Part shown: piece by piece, positions 6,821 to 10,299 of the stretch | How the letters are laid out: every line of letters starts with the position of its first letter | How positions within the stretch are numbered: position 1 is the first letter of the stretch | DNA from: an uncultured bacterium | GTDB lineage: Bacteria > Bacteroidota > Bacteroidia > Bacteroidales > CAIWKO01 | Direction of reading: 5' to 3' | Length of the DNA stretch: 10,299 nucleotides | Assembly: GCA_903916135.1 (NCBI GenBank) | Contig: CAIWVT010000677.1 | Coordinates: 1-10,299 of the forward strand | Notes under the pieces: model-generated | Told to the model about the DNA's origin: nothing | What the model saw: the letters and a program-made list of their open reading frames with translations, nothing else | Databases searched by the model: none | Program-made: the position numbers and the translations under genes

Positions 6821-6955
6821 ATGTCATAGGATTTTCTGCATGGTTTCCTGAAATATTTTTGTCATGCCACCCCTGTTTTTTATCAAATATTTTTTCAATA
6901 GTAAATATCTGTAATTATTGATTTTAATGGGATGCAATAAAAATATTATTTATTG

Positions 6956-6975
6956 TTTTAAACGTTTGTTTAAAA
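6956..6975. promoter_or_regulatory. Perfect 20-bp inverted repeat, probable TetR operator
   Basis: TTTTAAAC and GTTTAAAA form perfect 8-bp arms around a 4-bp GTTT centre. It ends 8 bp before the -7 element at 6984 and covers the -33 region, the usual place for a repressor to exclude RNA polymerase. The TetR gene begins 25 bp downstream. Size and symmetry fit a TetR dimer site. Autoregulation of the TetR/KAS III operon is inferred. Confidence 0.7.
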
Positions 6976-6983
6976 TAATTGTT

Positions 6984-6991
6984 TACTTTTG
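6984..6991 (+). promoter_or_regulatory. Bacteroidota-type -7 element TACTTTTG
   Basis: Perfect TAnnTTTG match only 9 bp before the ATG at 7001. Transcription would begin at about 6996-6999, leaving almost no 5' leader. A TTTG (6965-6968) lies 15 bp upstream, shorter than the normal -33 spacing, and overlaps the inverted repeat. Confidence 0.7.
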
Positions 6992-7000
6992 CAGCACATA

Positions 7001-7594
7001 ATGAGTACAGAAGAAAAAATAAAGAAAACAGCCTTATCGCTCTTCCTTGAAAAAGGCTTTGAGCGCACAAGTATTCGCGATATAGCCCTTAAAGCTAAAA
7101 TCAATATCGCGTTGCTGAACTATTATTTCCGAAGCAAGGAAAATCTGTTCAATTCAATCTTCTCGGGTCTTCTTGAGAAATACACACCTACCTTGAACGG
7201 CATCTTAGGCTCTTCCTTGCCGATTGAGGAAAAGATTCATTTGTATGTGGGAGAATACATAGATATTCTGCTCGAAAATCCGAAGCTGACGTATTTTGTT
7301 CTTTCGGTCTTGCACAGAAATCCTGACAAAATCACACAGATGAAGATATTCCAAAGTCTGTATAATACGGGCGATTTCTCCAAACAATTTATGGAAGAAG
7401 TGCGCAAAGGCAACATCAAAGAGGTTGACCCGACGCAGTTTTTTATCAATATGCTTTCGCTTATCACTTTTCCGTTCACCATTAAACAGGTGATTATGGA
7501 AAAGAATCACATGAATGAAGACACCTTCAAACAATTTATGCACCAACGCAAACAAGTTATCACAGATATGCTACTACTAACCATAAAAAAATAA
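7001..7594 (+). CDS. TetR/AcrR family transcriptional regulator
   Basis: A 197-residue one-component regulator. The N-terminus is a typical TetR DNA-binding domain: KIKKTALSLFLEKGFERTS, then the helix-turn-helix IRDIALKAKINIALLNYYF (25-43) and KENLF. The rest is a helical ligand-binding and dimerisation domain whose ligand cannot be predicted. ATG at 7001 is preferred over the in-frame TTG at 6989, because that TTG lies inside the -7 promoter element and MSTEEKIKK is a normal TetR N-terminus. The ketoacyl synthase gene begins 3 bp after the stop. A perfect inverted repeat overlapping the promoter is the likely operator. With a KAS III partner, an acyl-CoA or other fatty-acid-derived ligand is plausible but inferred. 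Confidence 0.93.
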   Translation: MSTEEKIKKTALSLFLEKGFERTSIRDIALKAKINIALLNYYFRSKENLFNSIFSGLLEKYTPTLNGILGSSLPIEEKIHLYVGEYIDILLENPKLTYFVLSVLHRNPDKITQMKIFQSLYNTGDFSKQFMEEVRKGNIKEVDPTQFFINMLSLITFPFTIKQVIMEKNHMNEDTFKQFMHQRKQVITDMLLLTIKK

Positions 7595-7597
7595 ACC

Positions 7598-8542
7598 ATG
7601 TTCATTAATGCTATTGCCCACTATTTGCCCGAACACATTCTGACAAATGAACACTTCTCGAAGAAATTCGGTATGTCGTCAGACGACATCTTTAAGAAAT
7701 CAGGTATCAGAGAACGCCGCGTGACCGGCAAGAGCGAAAACACCAACACGATGAGTGTGAAGGTGGCAGGCATGCTGCAACCCAAAGTGCCTTTTGATAT
7801 AAAAGAGGTGGATTTGATTGTGGGCGCCACCTATTCACCCCACGACACCGTGGCAACTTTGGCGCATCATTTGCAACATTTTTTTCAGATAGAGAATGCG
7901 CAGGTGATTTCTGTTTCCACAGCCTGCTCCTCTTTTGTGAATGCCATGGAGATAGTGGAAGGATATTTCGCAATGGGCAAGGCGAAGAAAGCCTTGGTGG
8001 TGGTGTCGGAACATAACACCATTTATAATGATGAAAGCAATGAATACTCGGGTTTTTTGTGGGGCGACGGGGCAGCAGCCCTGAGCGTTACCAAAGAACG
8101 CATGAGCGAAAATGATATCGAAGTATTAGAAATTGAAACCCGCGGCTATGCACATTTTGCCAAGGCGATGCATGCCGTGAACCTGAAACCTTTGGAAGAC
8201 CGCATACAGATGAAAGATGGCAAAGATGTGTTTATCAATGCCAGTAAGCTGATGTCAGGTAACACGCAAGGCATACTGGAACGCAACGGTTTCAACATCC
8301 ACGACCTAACCTACCTGATTCCGCATCAAGCCAATATGCGTATCATCAAAAAGGTGGGCGACCTATTAGGGTTGACCAATGGCGCCGTGGTAACTAACAT
8401 CGAAAATCAAGGCAACACAGGCAGCGCTAGTTCGGCTATCGCGCTGTCGCAAACGTGGGATAAGTTCCAAAAAGGAAATTTAGCAGTGGTAACGGTTTTC
8501 GGCGGAGGCTATTCGTCGGGTTGTATGTTGCTGAGAAAATAG
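7598..8542 (+). CDS. Beta-ketoacyl-ACP synthase III family protein (FabH-like)
   Basis: A 314-residue thiolase-fold condensing enzyme. FabH enzymes join an acyl-CoA starter to malonyl-ACP in the first step of fatty-acid synthesis. The full Cys-His-Asn triad is visible: Cys110 in VSTACSSF, His243 in IPHQANMRI and Asn273 in QGNTGSAS. These lie almost exactly where I recall them in E. coli FabH (112, 244, 274). WGDGAAALSV (155-164) and the C-terminal FGGGYSSGCMLL are also family features. The enzyme looks active. Its place behind a dedicated TetR gene, away from other fab genes in view, suggests a specialised KAS III for an alternative starter or special lipid rather than the housekeeping FabH, so I give no gene symbol. 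Related KAS III-fold enzymes of secondary metabolism are an alternative. Confidence 0.92.
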   Translation: MFINAIAHYLPEHILTNEHFSKKFGMSSDDIFKKSGIRERRVTGKSENTNTMSVKVAGMLQPKVPFDIKEVDLIVGATYSPHDTVATLAHHLQHFFQIENAQVISVSTACSSFVNAMEIVEGYFAMGKAKKALVVVSEHNTIYNDESNEYSGFLWGDGAAALSVTKERMSENDIEVLEIETRGYAHFAKAMHAVNLKPLEDRIQMKDGKDVFINASKLMSGNTQGILERNGFNIHDLTYLIPHQANMRIIKKVGDLLGLTNGAVVTNIENQGNTGSASSAIALSQTWDKFQKGNLAVVTVFGGGYSSGCMLLRK

Positions 8543-8723
8543 ACTCAAGAAAAAGGGGAAAGCCAAAAGTTTAATGTTGGCATTACAGGATTTAGAGTGT
8601 TAATTCAGATAAAACATATAATTTTGCAATTAAAAAAATAAATGTACCCATAATTCTTGTGTAAAATCAAGTTCAATCAGTTAAAGGTTGTAGAGGAAAA
8701 GTTAACTGTCAAAAATAAAATTT

Positions 8724-8757
8724 TTTGTGCTTATAAACCGGAAATAGTGTAATTTTA
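8724..8757 (+). promoter_or_regulatory. Probable promoter: TTTG, 22 bp, TAATTTTA
   Basis: TTTG at 8724-8727 and TAATTTTA at 8750-8757 (one mismatch to TAnnTTTG) lie 22 bp apart, 27 bp before the ATG at 8785. The right edge of the window has a closely similar arrangement with the same spacing (10224-10257), which supports both. It would drive the interrupted secreted-protein gene and the phosphoesterase gene. Confidence 0.5.
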
Positions 8758-8784
8758 CCTTTTTAAAAGAAAATCAATAGCACC

Positions 8785-9219
8785 ATGAAGACTAATTTCT
8801 CTAAATTTATTTTTTGCTTGACGTTCTTATGGATAGTAGGTGCTTCTAAAGTTCTTATGGCGCAAGAATCTTCCGATTCACTGCGAATCAGTTCTTCATT
8901 TTTCACAGAAGAGCAATATACTGCTTGGAACAAACTTTATGATGTTTGGCGTTATAATTTCTTTTATGATTGTTTGTCCGAAAGCAATTTACATTTCAAT
9001 TGTGCTCATTGCGAAGGTGCATACTTGGATATTGTTTTTCAGATTGATGACAAAGGATTCGTTAAAGATTATCAGATTGTGCATTAAAATATGTGTAGCG
9101 GCAACTTCACCGAAAAGCTCAAGAGTTGTTTTCTTACGTATTTTCTTGGCATAGATTTCCCGAAGGAATTACACAATCTGAAGTTCGAAGTGCGATTGGG
9201 AAGTATTTTAAAATGCTAA
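8785..9219 (+). pseudogene. Small exported protein gene interrupted by an in-frame TAA
   Basis: The ATG at 8785 starts a 100-codon frame with a signal peptide: KTNFSKF, hydrophobic IFCLTFLWIVGASKVLMA, then Q at about residue 27. It ends at TAA 9085-9087, just after DIVFQIDDKGFVKDYQIVH. The same frame stays open immediately after that stop through 44 more codons to TAA 9217-9219. That part reads like coding sequence: CSGNFTEKLKSCFLTYFLGI, then DFPKELHNLKFEVRLGSILKC. The two halves together look like a small TonB-C-like beta-alpha-beta domain, with a strand containing I-D-x-K-G-x-V, then a helix, then a final strand. The product would be 144 residues, with Cys residues at 66, 73, 76 and later in the tail. 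A nonsense mutation or a base error at codon 101 is most likely. The metallophosphoesterase gene follows after 10 bp. The function is unknown. Confidence 0.75.
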
Positions 9220-9229
9220 AGAATCAGGA

Positions 9230-9724
9230 ATGACACGTATCGGCATATTATCAGACACACATTGTTTTTTGCATCCAAAGACATTCGATTTCTTTTCGCA
9301 ATGCGATCAACTATGGCATGCAGGAGACATCGGCAATCTTGAAACAGCCAAAAAACTTGAAGATTTCAAACCTCTAAAGGCTATCTATGGCAACATTGAT
9401 GGGCAAGAGCTGCGCATTCAATATCCCGAATACCAAGTTTTTTCAGTAGAACAAAAAAAGATTTTGATGACGCATATCGGAGGCACGCCTTCCAAATATG
9501 ATGTGCGCGCACGCAAATTAATCGTAACGGAAAAGCCCGATATTTTTGTGTGTGGTCATTCGCATATTTGCAGAGTGCAATTCGATAGCAAACATCAATT
9601 GATGTATATAAACCCGGGAGCCGCAGGAAAATTTGGTTTCCATTTGAAAATAACCCTCCTGCGCTTCATCATTGATGGCAACGATTTGCGGGAAATGGAA
9701 ATCCAAGAATTAAACAAACACTAG
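9230..9724 (+). CDS. YfcE/MJ0936-type metallophosphoesterase
   Basis: A 164-residue calcineurin-like phosphoesterase, the small single-domain YfcE type that hydrolyses phosphodiesters in vitro. All metal-site motifs are visible: SDTH (Asp9, His11), HAGDIG (Asp33), YGNID (Asn55), MTHIGG (His82) and CGHSH (His110, His112). NPGAAGKFGF near 128-137 is also typical. The length is normal and there is no signal peptide, so it is cytoplasmic. The ATG at 9230 is chosen because MTRIGILSDTH is the expected N-terminus. AGGA directly abuts this ATG, too close to be a useful Shine-Dalgarno. The gene probably shares a transcript with the interrupted gene upstream. Its TAG overlaps the stop of the converging membrane-protein gene. 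The natural substrate is unknown. Confidence 0.93.
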   Translation: MTRIGILSDTHCFLHPKTFDFFSQCDQLWHAGDIGNLETAKKLEDFKPLKAIYGNIDGQELRIQYPEYQVFSVEQKKILMTHIGGTPSKYDVRARKLIVTEKPDIFVCGHSHICRVQFDSKHQLMYINPGAAGKFGFHLKITLLRFIIDGNDLREMEIQELNKH

Positions 9725-10164
9725 CGAATCCGATCCGTAGAACGCACCATTTTTTCATCCTTGCGGATGGCTCGGTGCGCCAATACCAAAAACACCATAG
9801 GTATTAAAGCAAGATAAGCTCCTGTATCATAAACAGCTATTGCACCTAATTTCTTAGCTATAGTGTCAGCAGCATAAAACATTGCAGCAACCAAAGCAAT
9901 ATGAGCCAAAAGAATTATGGCAGTCATTTTTATTTGCAAGGTGCGCTTCTTATACATAAAAATACATACCAAAACAGCCGCACATAACACCGCCACAGCA
10001 ATAATAAATGGGTACGTACTATTACTATTAGCACTCGTGATGCGCAATAATGAAAAATAATTTACTGTAGTGTCCACCGAAAATTCTGCAATCGGAAAGA
10101 AAAATAACAGCACATAAGCGATAATAACCGCTAATAAATAAAGACTTTGAATTCTCTGTAGCAT
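9721..10164 (-). CDS. DUF4293-like four-helix membrane protein
   Basis: A 147-residue integral membrane protein with four predicted transmembrane helices at about 8-27, 51-70, 79-98 and 114-130, and a basic cytoplasmic tail (RAIRKDEKMVRSTDRIR). The MLQRIQSLYLL start and the RAIRKDEK...RSxDRIR end are what I associate with DUF4293 of Bacteroidota, whose function is unknown. The start is set at 10164. The longer frame from 10188 is rejected because a perfect -7 element (10178-10185, minus strand) lies inside it and the extra residues (MYFCRKKD) do not fit the family. The gene converges with the phosphoesterase gene, and the two stops share the tetranucleotide CTAG (9721-9724). Confidence 0.87.
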   Translation of the reverse strand: MLQRIQSLYLLAVIIAYVLLFFFPIAEFSVDTTVNYFSLLRITSANSNSTYPFIIAVAVLCAAVLVCIFMYKKRTLQIKMTAIILLAHIALVAAMFYAADTIAKKLGAIAVYDTGAYLALIPMVFLVLAHRAIRKDEKMVRSTDRIR

Positions 10165-10177
10165 ATCTTTTTTTCTA

Positions 10178-10185
10178 CAAAAATA
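10178..10185 (-). promoter_or_regulatory. Bacteroidota-type -7 element TATTTTTG on the minus strand
   Basis: The + strand reads CAAAAATA, so the minus strand has a perfect TAnnTTTG, 13 bp before the ATG at 10164. The predicted leader is under 10 nt. No clear TTTG -33 box is visible. It decides the start of the DUF4293-like gene. Confidence 0.6.
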
Positions 10186-10223
10186 CATAAGAGAAATGAA
10201 TAAATTAAAATAAAAAAACTTTT

Positions 10224-10257
10224 TTTGTCTTTTATACGTAAAATAGTAGTATTTTTA
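10224..10257 (+). promoter_or_regulatory. Probable promoter for a gene beyond the right edge: TTTG, 22 bp, TATTTTTA
   Basis: TTTG (10224-10227) and TATTTTTA (10250-10257) have the same 22-bp spacing as the element at 8724-8757. The two also share TTTTTTGT at the left, AAATAGT in the spacer (shifted by one base) and TTTTAC at the right. It points rightward, away from the DUF4293-like gene, so 10165-10260 would be a divergent promoter region. No gene start is visible before the window ends. Confidence 0.4.
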
Positions 10258-10299
10258 CATATTGGTTTATTAGACGATTTTGCTTTATCATTGAAAAAC

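Noticed and set aside
6854..6861. TATTTTTG, a -7-like motif after the radical SAM gene
   Set aside because: It is more than 130 bp from the next start and has no -33 partner; the element at 6984 explains the TetR gene better.
6989..7000. TTG start for the TetR gene, adding four residues
   Set aside because: The TTG is the last part of the -7 element TACTTTTG, and the added residues do not fit TetR N-termini.
8619..8626. TAATTTTG, a perfect -7 motif in the gap after the KAS III gene
   Set aside because: No -33 box is visible, the only nearby frame (ATG at 8642) stops after three codons, and in AT-rich DNA the motif can arise by chance. A small RNA cannot be excluded.
8678..8708. Inverted repeat CAGTTAA / TTAACTG with a 17-nt loop
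   Set aside because: Seven AT-rich base pairs with a long loop are weak and close to chance expectation; there is no T-run to make it a terminator.
10165..10188. Longer start for the DUF4293-like protein at 10188
   Set aside because: A perfect -7 promoter element lies within the added segment, and the family N-terminus begins at MLQRIQS.

Overview
The window looks like a chromosomal segment of a Bacteroidota (Bacteroidetes) bacterium. Four things point there: a secreted protein with a type IX secretion C-terminal sorting domain, a DUF4293-like small membrane protein, several promoters with the Bacteroidota -7 element TAnnTTTG, and starts without clear Shine-Dalgarno sequences. The genes are mostly ordinary. 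The intergenic DNA is the unusual part.

Layout. Positions 1-561 hold the C-terminal end of a PcrA/UvrD-type helicase. A heptamer tandem array (636-754, repeat NNNTACC) with an embedded hairpin precedes a YbiT-type ABC-F ATPase (784-2400), whose second nucleotide-binding domain has lost its Walker A motif and its catalytic glutamate. The 528-bp gap downstream carries a second heptamer array (2435-2469) and then a strict 21-bp array of about 12 near-palindromes (2637-2881). That array sits between the converging ABC-F gene and a hypothetical gene with a fibronectin-III-like C-terminus (complement 2929-3582). Next come a T9SS cargo protein (3754-4617) with its own promoter, and an apparent two-gene operon of a saccharopine-dehydrogenase-family oxidoreductase (4724-5860) and a TIGR01212/YhcC-type radical SAM protein (5864-6820).

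A TetR regulator (7001-7594) and a ketoacyl-ACP synthase III (7598-8542) form a tight two-gene operon. A perfect 20-bp inverted repeat overlaps their promoter, which suggests an autoregulated fatty-acyl or lipid-related switch. Downstream is a small secreted protein gene (8785-9219) interrupted by an in-frame TAA, followed 10 bp later by a YfcE-like metallophosphoesterase (9230-9724). The stop codon of that gene overlaps the stop of a converging DUF4293-like membrane protein (complement 9721-10164). The right edge carries a probable divergent promoter pair.

The most noteworthy signal is the 21-bp palindrome array. Its arms show compensatory changes, its 5-bp spacers are highly variable, its two core types alternate, and its period equals two DNA helical turns. 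All three tandem arrays in the window have a 7-bp or 3x7-bp period, and all flank the ABC-F gene.
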